Assembly: GCA_963727765.1 (NCBI GenBank)
Contig: CAVSGZ010000008.1
Coordinates: 186,001 to 250,000, forward strand
Direction of reading: 5' to 3'
From: FEN-299 sp963727765
GTDB lineage: Bacteria > Acidobacteriota > Vicinamibacteria > Vicinamibacterales > Fen-181
Length of the DNA stretch: 64,000 bases
The position numbers and the translations under genes were made by a program. A model generated the notes under the pieces. The model saw only the letters and a list, made by a program, of their open reading frames with translations. It did not search any database and was not told where the DNA came from. Below, in pieces: positions 46,368-54,965 of the stretch. Position 1 is the stretch's first letter. The number at the start of each line of letters is the position of its first letter.

Positions 46368-47678
46368 ATGACCTCGAACAGTCCGTCGGGAGCCGATTCT
46401 CACTGGGCTCTCCGTGTCGTCGTTCTGGTGGTGGTGGGACTGCTGACCTACGGCAGTTACTTCGCCTACGACAGCGTGGGCGCGCTGGCCCCGACGCTCA
46501 TCCGGGCCTGGAACACTTCGCAGAGCGGCATCGGGTGGCTGTACACGATCTACAGCGTGGCGGCCATCCTCTCGGTCTTCCTCGGCGGGATGCTCACCGA
46601 TCGGATCGGCACGCGCTGGGCGAGCCTGCTGTTCTCGGTGCTGATTGTCATCGGCGCCAGCATGGTCGCGCTCTCGTCGTCGATCCCCGTCGCGTGCGCT
46701 GGGCGCTTCGTGTTCGGCGCCGGGTCCGAGTCGCTGGTCGTCGCGCAGAACGCGATTCTCGCCCGGTGGTTCACGGGGCGGATGCTGGCGATGTCGTTCG
46801 GGATCACGCTGGCCCTCGCCCGGCTCGGCACGCTGTTCAGCTTCAACACGATGTCGCTGACCGCGAACCGGTTCGGGTGGCGCGGCGCGCTGTGGGTGGC
46901 TGCCGGGCTCTGCCTGGCCAGCCTCCTCGCCAACCTCGTCTACTACATCCTGGACAAGGCGAACGAGAAGCGCCTGGGACTCAGCGAGAGCGAGGCCGGC
47001 GACAAGATCGTCTTCGCCGACATCAGGAAGTTCGGGGCGTCCTACTGGTACGTCGTGGCGCTGTGCGTGACGTTCTACTCGGCGATCTTCCCGTTCACGG
47101 CGCTGTCGACCGACTTCTTCCACGAGAAGTGGCACCTGCCGCTGAGCGTGGACTCGGGCCACCTGGGCTTCTTCGCGGCGGCGTTCCAGGACTTCCTGCA
47201 CATGTTCTCGACGGCGCCGGGGACGTCGTCGATCATCATCTTCGCCTCGATGTGCTTCGCCCCGTTCGCCGGGGGCTTCGTGGACCGGGTCGGCAAGCGG
47301 ACGAGCCTCATGATCCTCGGGGCGCTGTTGATGATCCCGTGTTATCTGGTGCTGGGGTTCTCCTCGATCTCGCCCGCGCTCCCGATGATCCTGCTGGGCG
47401 CGGCCTTCGTCCTCGTGCCCGCCGCGATGTGGCCCGCCGTGCCGCTGATCGTCGAGAAGAACCGCGTGGGCACGGCGTTCGGCCTGATGACGATGATCCA
47501 GAACATCGGTCTGGCGACCTTCCCCGTGCTGAACGGGTGGCTGCGCGAATGGACGAAGGACTACCGGGCCAGCATGGTGATGTTCTCGCTCCTCGGCTGC
47601 GCTGGACTGGTGTTCGCCGTTCTGCTCTGGCGCGCGGACTTGCGCGTGGGCGGGGTGCTGGAGCGGTCGCGGTCCTGA
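46368..47678 (+). CDS. MFSD1-like MFS transporter
   Basis: The 436-residue protein has twelve membrane helices. The first half has YFAYDSVGALAPTLIRAWNTS and GGMLTDRIGTRW (motif A); the second has PFAGGFVDRVGKRTSLM and VGTAFGLMTMIQNIGLATFPV. The last motif closely resembles eukaryotic MFSD1, a lysosomal dipeptide transporter, and its bacterial relatives. Peptide or organic-acid transport is therefore plausible but unproven. It is divergent from the amidase pair, with a TATAGT box immediately before its ATG. Confidence 0.82.
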   Translation: MTSNSPSGADSHWALRVVVLVVVGLLTYGSYFAYDSVGALAPTLIRAWNTSQSGIGWLYTIYSVAAILSVFLGGMLTDRIGTRWASLLFSVLIVIGASMVALSSSIPVACAGRFVFGAGSESLVVAQNAILARWFTGRMLAMSFGITLALARLGTLFSFNTMSLTANRFGWRGALWVAAGLCLASLLANLVYYILDKANEKRLGLSESEAGDKIVFADIRKFGASYWYVVALCVTFYSAIFPFTALSTDFFHEKWHLPLSVDSGHLGFFAAAFQDFLHMFSTAPGTSSIIIFASMCFAPFAGGFVDRVGKRTSLMILGALLMIPCYLVLGFSSISPALPMILLGAAFVLVPAAMWPAVPLIVEKNRVGTAFGLMTMIQNIGLATFPVLNGWLREWTKDYRASMVMFSLLGCAGLVFAVLLWRADLRVGGVLERSRS

Positions 47679-47688
47679 CCTGACGTCC

Positions 47689-48216
47689 ATGCCCACACGC
47701 AACCAGCTCGGCCTCGAGCAGTCCATTCGGATTGAGTGCACGCCGACGCGCGTGCTGGCCGCGTTCTTCGAGCCCGCGGCGCTCGAGGCGTGGGCCGACG
47801 TGGCCGCGGCCATCGCCACGCCGAGGCCGCTCGGAGTCTACGCGATCCAGTGGCAGGACACCGGACTCGTCGACGACGTGCTCGGCCCGCTCGGCGGCGT
47901 CTTTCACGGCACGGTGATCGACTTCCAGGCCGGCCGCGGCTTCTTCGTGGCCGATGCCTACTGGCTGCCTCCCGACGGGGACCCGATCGGACCGATGGCG
48001 ATGGAGGTGACCTGCACGCCGGCCGACCGTCCGGCCGGGAGGCCAACCGCGGCGCTCGCCACCACGCTCCGCGTCGTGCAGCGGGGCCTCGAGGACAGCC
48101 CGCGCTGGCTGCGGTATTACGAAGTCGCCGGCGAGTTCTGGGCCACGGGCCTCGAGCGGCTCAAGGCCTACCTCGAACACGGCCGCGGCGCCTGGGATCT
48201 CCGGGCCTACTCGTAG
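47689..48216 (+). CDS. SRPBCC/START-like domain protein
   Basis: This 175-residue protein begins 10 bp after the MFS stop. LEQSIRIECTPTRVLAAFFEPAALEAW at the start is the AHSA1/SRPBCC opening. A beta grip follows (FHGTVIDFQAGRGFFVADAYWL, MEVTCTP), and the C-terminal helix YYEVAGEFWATGLERLKAYLEHGRG covers the cavity. It should bind a hydrophobic ligand in the cytoplasm; the ligand is unknown. Its distance suggests an operon with the transporter. Confidence 0.72.
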   Translation: MPTRNQLGLEQSIRIECTPTRVLAAFFEPAALEAWADVAAAIATPRPLGVYAIQWQDTGLVDDVLGPLGGVFHGTVIDFQAGRGFFVADAYWLPPDGDPIGPMAMEVTCTPADRPAGRPTAALATTLRVVQRGLEDSPRWLRYYEVAGEFWATGLERLKAYLEHGRGAWDLRAYS

Positions 48217-48223
48217 CGTCTGC

Positions 48224-48229
48224 TATCGT
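48224..48229 (+). promoter_or_regulatory. -10 box (TATCGT) placing the TSS at the ATG
   Basis: TGCTATCGT ends six bases before ATG 48236 with no Shine-Dalgarno between, the same geometry as at 46356. Confidence 0.4.
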
Positions 48230-48235
48230 AAGCTC

Positions 48236-49091
48236 ATGGACCAACAACCGCTGGCCTACCTGAGCCGCGCGTTCGTCGAGAGCGACGAGGGGCGGCCGGT
48301 CCGCCTGCTCGCCGAGTACCTCGACCCGCTCCGCCGGTTCCGCGAAGAGCACGTTCAGGACACGGTCGTCTTCTTCGGCTCGGCGCGGACGATGAGCCGC
48401 GAACGGGCCGAACGCGCGCTGCGCGCCCTCGAGCACGACCCCGGTCTCCGCGCGGACGATGAGGCGGTCGCGCGGGCCCGGCGGGCCCTCGACTGGTCGC
48501 GGTACTACGAGGACGCGCGCGAACTGGCGCACCAGCTGACCGCCTGGACCGCAACACTCAAGACGCGGCACCACCGGTTCGTCGTCTGCTCCGGCGGCGG
48601 GCCGGGGATCATGGAGGCGGCCAACCGCGGCGCGCGGGAGGCGGGCGGCAAGACGATCGGCCTGAACATCCGCCTGCCGCTCGAACAGGGCGCCAACCCG
48701 TACGTGTCGGAGAACCTGCACTTCGAGTTTCACTACTTCTTCATGCGGAAGTTCTGGTTCGCCTATCTCGCCAAAGCGCTGGTGGTCTTTCCGGGCGGGT
48801 TCGGCACGATGGATGAACTGTTCGAGATCCTGACGCTGGCGCAGACCGAGAAGCTGTCGAAGAGGATCGAGGTCCTGCTCTACGGCCGCGAGTACCTGGG
48901 AGCGCGTCCTGCGCTTCGAGCCGCTGGTCGAGGCGGGCGCGATCTCGACGCACGACCTCCAGCTGTTCAAGTTCGTCGATTCGCCGCCGCAGGCGTTCGA
49001 GTGCCTGAAGACGCACCTGCTCGAGTCCTGCTTCGAGTGCCGGCATCCCCAGGAGACGCTCGCGCCAGGCCTGGCCAAGACGCGGACGTAA
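48236..49091 (+). CDS. LOG-family (TIGR00730) protein (one +1 frameshift)
   Basis: The product has VVFFGSARTMSRERA, a long helical insert, FVVCSGGGPGIMEAANRGAREAGGKTIGLNI and VVFPGGFGTMDELFEILTLAQTEK, where PGGxGTxxE is the LOG nucleotide-phosphate motif. The frame breaks at GTACC 48892-48896; removing one C restores GREYWERVL, the family consensus, and leads to 284 residues ending KTRT at TAA 49091. Family members hydrolyse nucleoside 5'-monophosphates (cytokinin-activating in plants, AMP/PPGPP-related in bacteria). The enzyme is probably intact. Confidence 0.78.
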
Positions 49092-49104
49092 GAAGGCTCA
49101 AGGC

Positions 49105-50268
49105 TCAATAGAGAAGGAACCGATCGCGGATGGCGCCGAACGCCTCGACGCCGGCCAACCACTCCGCGGCGATCTCGCGCGCCGGCACGTCGGCCTCGAC
49201 CGCCTGCCGCAGCCGCCCCGACCCGGCGAGGATGTCGATCGGCATCCGGTCGTGGACATACTCGTAGGGCGGCTCGCGCCAGGCGAACCGGTCCCGCGCG
49301 GCGCGGTGGAAGGCGCCCATCGCGGCGACCGCCGCGAGCACGGGCCGGAAGCGAGAGCGGTCGGTGACGTGGGTCTGGCAGCCGCCGCACGACTGGCCCG
49401 CGTGCTTGTGGAAGGTGGGCTCGAAGACCACCGGGCGGAAGAACGCCCCCTCGACCCCGAGCCCGTTGAGGCCCGCGGCGAGCGCCTCAGCCTCGATTCC
49501 CGGCATCCCGAGCAGCTCGAACGGCCTCGTCGTGCCCCGGCCTTCCGACATCTGCGTGCCCTCGAAGAGGACGGCGCCCGGATACACGATCGCGGTGTCG
49601 AGCGTCGGCATGTTCGGCGACGGCATCACCCACGGCAGGCCGGTCTGATCCCAGTACATCTCCCGCCGCCAGCCGCCGAGCGGCACCACCTCGAGCTTGG
49701 CGCCGAGACCGAATGCCTCGTTGAAGAGCCGCGCCAGCTCCCCAATCGTCATGCCGTGCCGCATCGGGATGGGGAACATCCCCACGAACGACTCGTAGCC
49801 CGGCTCGAGCATCGGCCCTTCCACCGCCACGCCGCCGATCGGATTGGGGCGGTCGCAGACGTAGACGGGCACGCCGTGCCGGGCGGCCGCGCGCAGGCAG
49901 TTCGCCATCGTGTACACGAAGGTGTAGATCCGCGCGCCGACGTCCTGCAGGTCGATGACCAGCGCGTCGAGGCCGGCCAGCATCTCGGCGGTCGGCTCGC
50001 GCGTCTCGCTGTAGAGCGAGTGGACCATCACGCGCCGCGCCGCGTCGCGGGCGTGCGGCGACTCGATCATGTTGTCCTGCAGGTCGGCCTTGAAGCCGTG
50101 CTGCGGGCCGAACACGGCCGCGAGCGTCACGCCCGGCGCCGCCGCCGCGCGATCGACGACGTGAACGAGCGCCGCGTCGACCGAGGCCGGGTTGGCCACG
50201 ACGCCGATGCGGCGGCCCTTCAGCGCGCCCGAGTCGAACAGACGATCGGAACCCAACGTGACGCTCAT
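49105..50268 (-). CDS. namZ: DUF1343, NamZ-like exo-N-acetylmuramidase
   Basis: The 387-residue product has the DUF1343 hallmarks: RIGVVANPASVD, FGPQHGFKADLQDNMIES, LDALVIDLQDVGARIYTFVYTM, CDRPNPIGG, EPGYESFVGMFPIPMRHGMTIGELA and YPGAVLFEGTQMSEGRGT. The Glu in FEGT and the Asp/Gln network belong to the NamZ active site. The enzyme releases MurNAc from peptidoglycan chain ends. No signal peptide is seen from ATG 50268, unlike exported NamZ enzymes, so it may act on recycled fragments in the cytoplasm. It is 27 bp downstream of the patatin gene on the same strand. Confidence 0.85.
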   Translation of the reverse strand: MSVTLGSDRLFDSGALKGRRIGVVANPASVDAALVHVVDRAAAAPGVTLAAVFGPQHGFKADLQDNMIESPHARDAARRVMVHSLYSETREPTAEMLAGLDALVIDLQDVGARIYTFVYTMANCLRAAARHGVPVYVCDRPNPIGGVAVEGPMLEPGYESFVGMFPIPMRHGMTIGELARLFNEAFGLGAKLEVVPLGGWRREMYWDQTGLPWVMPSPNMPTLDTAIVYPGAVLFEGTQMSEGRGTTRPFELLGMPGIEAEALAAGLNGLGVEGAFFRPVVFEPTFHKHAGQSCGGCQTHVTDRSRFRPVLAAVAAMGAFHRAARDRFAWREPPYEYVHDRMPIDILAGSGRLRQAVEADVPAREIAAEWLAGVEAFGAIRDRFLLY

Positions 50269-50295
50269 CGTGTATCCCCGATCCCCGACCCCCGC

Positions 50296-52548
50296 TCATC
50301 GAAACAGCGGGCCGAGCGAGACGTACAGCCGGTGATGCCCCGACGGCCCGATGCTGCCGCCGGCGAACACCGGCCCGATCAGCGAGTCGATGATGATGCC
50401 GGTCGAGACGTCTCCGTGCCACTCCGCGTCGGCGCGCGAATCGAAGGCCGAACCGGTCTCGACCCACACCGCGAGATAGGCCTGGCCGCCGACCCAGGCG
50501 GGCAGGCGAGGCAGCTGGCGCATGTAGCCGACGCCGGCGAAGGCGAAGCTCGTGCCCGTCAGCTCGTCGTTGCGAAACGCCGACATGCGGAACGGGCCGC
50601 CGAGCGAGAAGCGCTCGAACCAGGGCTGCGCGCCGAACGACGTCCCCGCGGACGCGAGGATGAACACGCGGTCGCGGCGGGTCGGCGCACAAAACACGGA
50701 CACGTCGAAGTCCGCCTGCGAGAACCGCTGCGGGCTCTCGATTCCCGAGACGGTCGCGGCGTCCCCGGTCGGCGAGGGTGCCTCGAAGAACCGGCGCGTC
50801 CGCGCCCTCGCGTACACGCCCCGCGACGGCACCACCGGGCTGTCCTGCGTGTCCACCACGGCCTGCAGCGTCGCCACGCGCTCAGCGCCGTCGGTGTCGG
50901 GCAACGTCGGGTCGCCCACGCGAAGCGACTCCGATACATGAATCACGTCGACGCCGGCCCGCAGCTGCGCGACGCGGCCGACCGTGATGCCGAGATCGGC
51001 GCCGACCCCAGCCTGGGTGAGGCCGTACTGGCCTACGAGCTGTTCGGCTTGGAAGCGGCTGCTCGTCCCGTGGTCGACGAACGCGTGCGGGGCGGCGAAG
51101 AGCCAGCGCGGGCGGAAGGGCCGATACAGCTCGGCGCCGGCGGCCTGTCGCGTGCCCAGGGCCATGTCGAGGCGGATCTCGGACCCTTCGCCGACGACGT
51201 CGTACACCGTCGTCCGGCCGACGACGTTGGTGGAGAAGGTCGACGCGTCGGAGTTGTTCAGCTCGACGCCGAGCGTCAGAAAGGCCGGCCCGTTCGCCTT
51301 GGGGCGAACGCGGACTTCGAGGCGCTCGCCGACCCGATCCGGCGCGAGGTTGTAGGTGACCAGTTCGTAGCGATCGGTGCCGCTCAGCAGGAGGACGCTC
51401 CGCGCCAGCCGATCGAGATCCAGCCTCTGGTTCGGCGTCACGGCCACCTGCCTGAGAACAGCGGCCCGATGGCTGACGGGCACGCCCTCGATGTCGACGG
51501 CCACGGGCACGATCGGCGCCGTCCGCCGCCGGGCCAGCCGCGCGGCCTCATGGGCGTCGTACTCCTCCTGGCTCACCGAGTACTTCATCAACGCGGCCGC
51601 CTGCGCCTCCGCAGCCCGGTAGCCGCGGTCGCGCCACTCGTCGACGCTGTTCCAGTCAAGGCCGGTCAGATGCGACAGGTCCGGCGTGACCACGACATCG
51701 GCCGAGGCCACGGCCGCCCTCGCGCCGGCCATCACGACGGCATCGATCGCGCGGTTCACCATCGAGAACGCGGTGATGTCCCCCTCGGCCGCCGGCTTGA
51801 CGCCGACGTCGACGGCAATCACCACGTCCACCTGCATGCCGCGCGCGACGTCGGCCGGGACGTTGTCGGCCATGCCGCCGTCGACCAGCAGGCGGCCGTC
51901 GATCGTCACGGGCGGGAAGAGGCCCGGCAGCGCCATCGTCGCCCGCAGCGCCTCGGGCAGGACGCCCGACCCGAGCACGACGCGCTCGGCCTGGTTCACG
52001 TCGAAGGCCACGCAGCGGAACGGCGTCGGCAGGTCGTCGAAATTCCGCAGCCCTGAGTAGGGCGCCGTCATGTGGTCGAGCAGCAGCGCCACCCGCTGGC
52101 CCGGGTTCAGACTCCGCGGGAGCCACAAGCCGCGGCGGATGCCCAGTTCGAGCCCTGCGGGAAAGGCCCGCCGGTCTTCCTTGCGGCGGAACGTGTAGTC
52201 GCCAAACGGCGCGCCGGTGGCCATGACCCCGTCCCAGTCGATGTCGTGCGTCATCGTCCGGATCTCAGGCGCGGTCATGCCGGTGGCGAACGCCCCGCCG
52301 ATGAGGCCGCCCATGCTCGTGCCAGCCACCGCGTCGATCGGGATGCGGTGCTCGTGCAGCCACTCCAGCACGCCCACGTGCGCCAGGCCGCGGGCGCTGC
52401 CGCCGCCGAGCGCCAGGCCGATGCGCGGGCGCCGCGGCTCAGGCCGCGGAGCGGGCGAGGGACCGGCGACGAGCGGAACCGGCTGCGCCAGCGAGGCGAA
52501 GAGGAGGAGCGAGACGGCGACGTGTCGGAGTCGGGAGATACACGGCAT
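50296..52548 (-). CDS. Patatin-like phospholipase with Omp85-type barrel (type Vd-like)
   Basis: The 750-residue protein has a leader (VAVSLLLFASLAQPVPLVAG). The patatin domain has the oxyanion loop LALGGGSARG, nucleophile GTSMG (Ser78) and the catalytic Asp in LLVDGGMADN. A POTRA-like segment (VPVAVDIEGVPVSHRAAVLRQV) leads into a ~330-residue barrel with FSLGGPFRMSAFRNDELTG and a terminal VSLGPLFR. This order (patatin-POTRA-barrel) is that of PlpD, a type Vd autotransporter, so a lipase exposed at the cell surface is expected. All catalytic residues are present. Confidence 0.87.
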   Translation of the reverse strand: MPCISRLRHVAVSLLLFASLAQPVPLVAGPSPAPRPEPRRPRIGLALGGGSARGLAHVGVLEWLHEHRIPIDAVAGTSMGGLIGGAFATGMTAPEIRTMTHDIDWDGVMATGAPFGDYTFRRKEDRRAFPAGLELGIRRGLWLPRSLNPGQRVALLLDHMTAPYSGLRNFDDLPTPFRCVAFDVNQAERVVLGSGVLPEALRATMALPGLFPPVTIDGRLLVDGGMADNVPADVARGMQVDVVIAVDVGVKPAAEGDITAFSMVNRAIDAVVMAGARAAVASADVVVTPDLSHLTGLDWNSVDEWRDRGYRAAEAQAAALMKYSVSQEEYDAHEAARLARRRTAPIVPVAVDIEGVPVSHRAAVLRQVAVTPNQRLDLDRLARSVLLLSGTDRYELVTYNLAPDRVGERLEVRVRPKANGPAFLTLGVELNNSDASTFSTNVVGRTTVYDVVGEGSEIRLDMALGTRQAAGAELYRPFRPRWLFAAPHAFVDHGTSSRFQAEQLVGQYGLTQAGVGADLGITVGRVAQLRAGVDVIHVSESLRVGDPTLPDTDGAERVATLQAVVDTQDSPVVPSRGVYARARTRRFFEAPSPTGDAATVSGIESPQRFSQADFDVSVFCAPTRRDRVFILASAGTSFGAQPWFERFSLGGPFRMSAFRNDELTGTSFAFAGVGYMRQLPRLPAWVGGQAYLAVWVETGSAFDSRADAEWHGDVSTGIIIDSLIGPVFAGGSIGPSGHHRLYVSLGPLFR

Positions 52549-52596
52549 CGCGGTGTGCGGGCGGCGCGAACAGGCGGCCGCGTCGGCGGCGACCCC

Positions 52597-53661
52597 CTAT
52601 TGGATGTGCGTCAGCGTGACGTCAATCGTCCGGGTCCCGTGCGGCGCGCGATGCCACTGGACCAGGATCGTGCTCTGGTAGGTGCCCTCGACCAGCGATC
52701 CCTTCCCGGTCCCTTCGTCGGAGACAAGCAGGCTCACCGAGCGCTTCATCCGCAGGAACCGGTTGGCCGGCACCGCCATCGTCCTGGCGAGGAGGCGTTC
52801 GACCAGCGACTCGCTGAGGCCGAGGCGCTCGACGGCCCCGTTCATCAGCCGGACCAGGTCGTATTTCGCGTACTCGAGCGTCTTGGCGGGGACGGCGCGC
52901 GGGTTGGCGATCGCGTGGCGCCCTTTCTCGATGGCGAACCTGAGCGGATCGCGCAGGACCTCGGGCAGATCGTGCCGCATCAGCAGCGTCTCGTACTCGT
53001 TCACCGTCAGCCCGGCATGCCGCTCGCCGGCGTGCAGCGACAGCCTGAGCCGCCCCTTCGGCACCCCCTGGCGGCGCACGAACTCGGCCAGCTCCTCCTG
53101 GATGCCCAGCCTGGAGTCCTTCAGGTTGATCGAGTCGACCGGGTGCTTCGACACCGGCACCTGGATCTGGTGGCGCGCGACGACGTCTTCGCGGTGGAAC
53201 CCGATGACACGCGTGTGGCGGCATCTCGGCCGCCCAGCGTTCACGCCGTCGAGATCCACGAAGCACACTGGCTCGTCGGGCCGGTTCGCATAGGTTACGC
53301 ACGTGCGCAGTCCCGCGGCGATGAACGCCAGGTGCGAATCGGCGTTCTTCGGCTCGACTTCACGCTGCTCGGGGGCGAGTTCGACGCGCCGGTCGAGCCG
53401 ATCGTGCTCGTAGTCGGCGCCCTCGGGGAAGATCGTGCGGAACGTCTCGATGTAGGCCTCCACGCCGGGCTTCTCGAGCAAGCGCGAGGCCACGCTGCGG
53501 TCGAGGAATCCGGCCGTCGTGTGGGACGACCAGTAGAGACATTGCGGGTAGGCCGCGAGCGCCGAGCCGTGCGTGGCGGACACGAGTCCCCGCAGGTCCA
53601 CCATGTCGAATCGGGACCTCGGGACGACGTCGAGCTTCAGGTCGAGAGGGTGAGACGCCAT
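52597..53661 (-). CDS. YjbQ/UPF0047-related protein with extra helical domain
   Basis: ATG 53661 has GAGG five bases upstream; an in-frame TTG at 53676 is less likely. The 354-residue product shows UPF0047 features: YWSSHTTAGFLD, NADSHLAFIAAGL (like the NAHAHL motif) and, at the very end, WHRAPHGTRTIDVTL. The usual family is ~130-140 residues; here ~150 residues of helical sequence (DSINLKDSRLGIQEELAEFV; LEYAKYDLVRLMNGAVERLG) are inserted before the final strands. YjbQ proteins have reported thiamin-phosphate-synthase-like activity. The function of this long form is not known to me. Confidence 0.55.
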   Translation of the reverse strand: MASHPLDLKLDVVPRSRFDMVDLRGLVSATHGSALAAYPQCLYWSSHTTAGFLDRSVASRLLEKPGVEAYIETFRTIFPEGADYEHDRLDRRVELAPEQREVEPKNADSHLAFIAAGLRTCVTYANRPDEPVCFVDLDGVNAGRPRCRHTRVIGFHREDVVARHQIQVPVSKHPVDSINLKDSRLGIQEELAEFVRRQGVPKGRLRLSLHAGERHAGLTVNEYETLLMRHDLPEVLRDPLRFAIEKGRHAIANPRAVPAKTLEYAKYDLVRLMNGAVERLGLSESLVERLLARTMAVPANRFLRMKRSVSLLVSDEGTGKGSLVEGTYQSTILVQWHRAPHGTRTIDVTLTHIQ

Positions 53662-53859
53662 GCACGCCTCGAGCAACGCCCGGGATCAAACGACCTATAA
53701 CACTACCATACTTCCGAACCGGGTCAGGGCGCCTCCGGGAGCCGCGCCGCCGTCCGGTGCACAGCGGCTCGGGACTTTTCTTCCGCGTCGCACCCTGCTA
53801 TGGTCTGCATGTCCAGCGCACCGCCATGTCGGCGGCGCCGTCTCCACACGAGGCCTTCG

Positions 53860-54267
53860 ATGAACCGCCCGCGAGTGTCCACCATCGCGCTGTCCGCCGT
53901 GCTCTGCCTGGCCGTCACGGTGTTCGCGCAAGAGAAACCCAAGGATCCGCCAAAGGATGCTCCGGCCGTCGACGTGACCGGAACCTGGGATATGGCCGTC
54001 GAAACGCCGCAGGGCACCATGACACTGGCGTCGACCTTCAAGCAGGACGGCGAGAAGCTCACCGGGACCCAGGCGAGCCAGATGGGAGAGTTGCCGCTCG
54101 AAGGCTCGGTCAAGGGGGCCGACATCGTCTTTGCGGTCGTCTTCAACATGCAGGGTCAGGACATGACGATCACCTACACCGGCAAGATCGACGGCGATAC
54201 GATGTCGGGCACGATCGAATTCGGGGGTTTTGGATCGTCGACCTGGACGGCACAGAAGAGGAAGTAG
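53860..54267 (+). CDS. Small secreted beta-sandwich protein
   Basis: ATG 53860 opens a signal peptide (IALSAVLCLAVTVFAQ); an upstream in-frame ATG at 53800 gives an Arg/Cys-rich extension without sense. The 135-residue product has DVTGTWDMAVETPQGTM, FKQDGEKLTGTQ, a repeated GSVKGADIVFAV unit and a final STWTAQKRK. The same 'GTWD...KQDGxKLTGT' protein is common in acidobacteria, usually in several copies. Its function is unknown. It is convergent with the next gene, 25 bp away. Confidence 0.65.
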   Translation: MNRPRVSTIALSAVLCLAVTVFAQEKPKDPPKDAPAVDVTGTWDMAVETPQGTMTLASTFKQDGEKLTGTQASQMGELPLEGSVKGADIVFAVVFNMQGQDMTITYTGKIDGDTMSGTIEFGGFGSSTWTAQKRK

Positions 54268-54292
54268 GAAGCAGGCGCGAGGCGAAGGACGC

Positions 54293-54949
54293 CTAGAACG
54301 GACCGAACCTGACCGCGACGCTGGCGAAACCACCCCTGAGGCGGCTGTCCCATGCGCCGGCACACCCGATGACGCGGTAGCCGCCCGCGATGTCGATCGC
54401 GACCCTGTGCCCGATTCGCGCGACCGCGCTGACCTGCGGCTCGAACACGACGAAGTTCTGGTTGCGCCACTCCGGGAGGACACAAGGTACGAAGCCTCCC
54501 GCGGGGGACGCGCACATCGCCGGCAGGAAGTCCGGCAACCGTGCCTCCCCGCCCCCGAACAGGCCGCCAACGCCGATCCGAACCGACTTGCCGGCCGGCA
54601 TCGTGAAGCGGCCGACGATTCCCCCGTAGTTCATGCCGACGCCGTTCGGTCCAGACACCAGGCCGTACCCGCCGCCGCCTATCAGGAACGAATCACCGAA
54701 GAGCCAGCCGGCGTAGCCCCCAAACTGGGTGCCGGCAGACCCGTCGATCCTGGTCAGCCGCACTTCCGGCGCGAACACGAAGCCGCCTTCGATCGACTGG
54801 AGAAGGAGCGGCCCCGGCTGTGCCGCAGCCGCCTGGGCCGGGCCCTGACTGGGAGCTTGCGGGTCGGCCGCCGCCGCGACCGACGCGGCGGCGACCAGGA
54901 GGAACAGCGACAGAACAGCCAACTCCGACTGGACGGCGCCACCCTTCAT
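54293..54949 (-). CDS. Outer-membrane beta-barrel-like protein, unknown
   Basis: This 218-residue product has a signal peptide (LAVLSLFLLVAAASVAAAA), a Gln/Ala linker, then Gly-rich strands (SFLIGGGGYGLVSG; MNYGGIVGRFTMP; VRIGVGGLFGGGEARL) and a terminal FASVAVRFGPF ending in Phe, as barrels do. Two Cys (MCASP, PCVLP) sit in one loop. No family is recognised. It is 16 bp downstream of the PEGA gene and probably in its operon. Confidence 0.6.
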   Translation of the reverse strand: MKGGAVQSELAVLSLFLLVAAASVAAAADPQAPSQGPAQAAAAQPGPLLLQSIEGGFVFAPEVRLTRIDGSAGTQFGGYAGWLFGDSFLIGGGGYGLVSGPNGVGMNYGGIVGRFTMPAGKSVRIGVGGLFGGGEARLPDFLPAMCASPAGGFVPCVLPEWRNQNFVVFEPQVSAVARIGHRVAIDIAGGYRVIGCAGAWDSRLRGGFASVAVRFGPF

Positions 54950-54965
54950 CGCGCGTCCCCTTCGA

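Noticed and set aside
46308..47819. Long minus-strand frame upstream of the 64-residue amidase partner
   Set aside because: It is antisense to the MFSD1-like transporter with Arg/Glu/His-rich noise; only the last 64 residues have sensible composition and a proper ATG.
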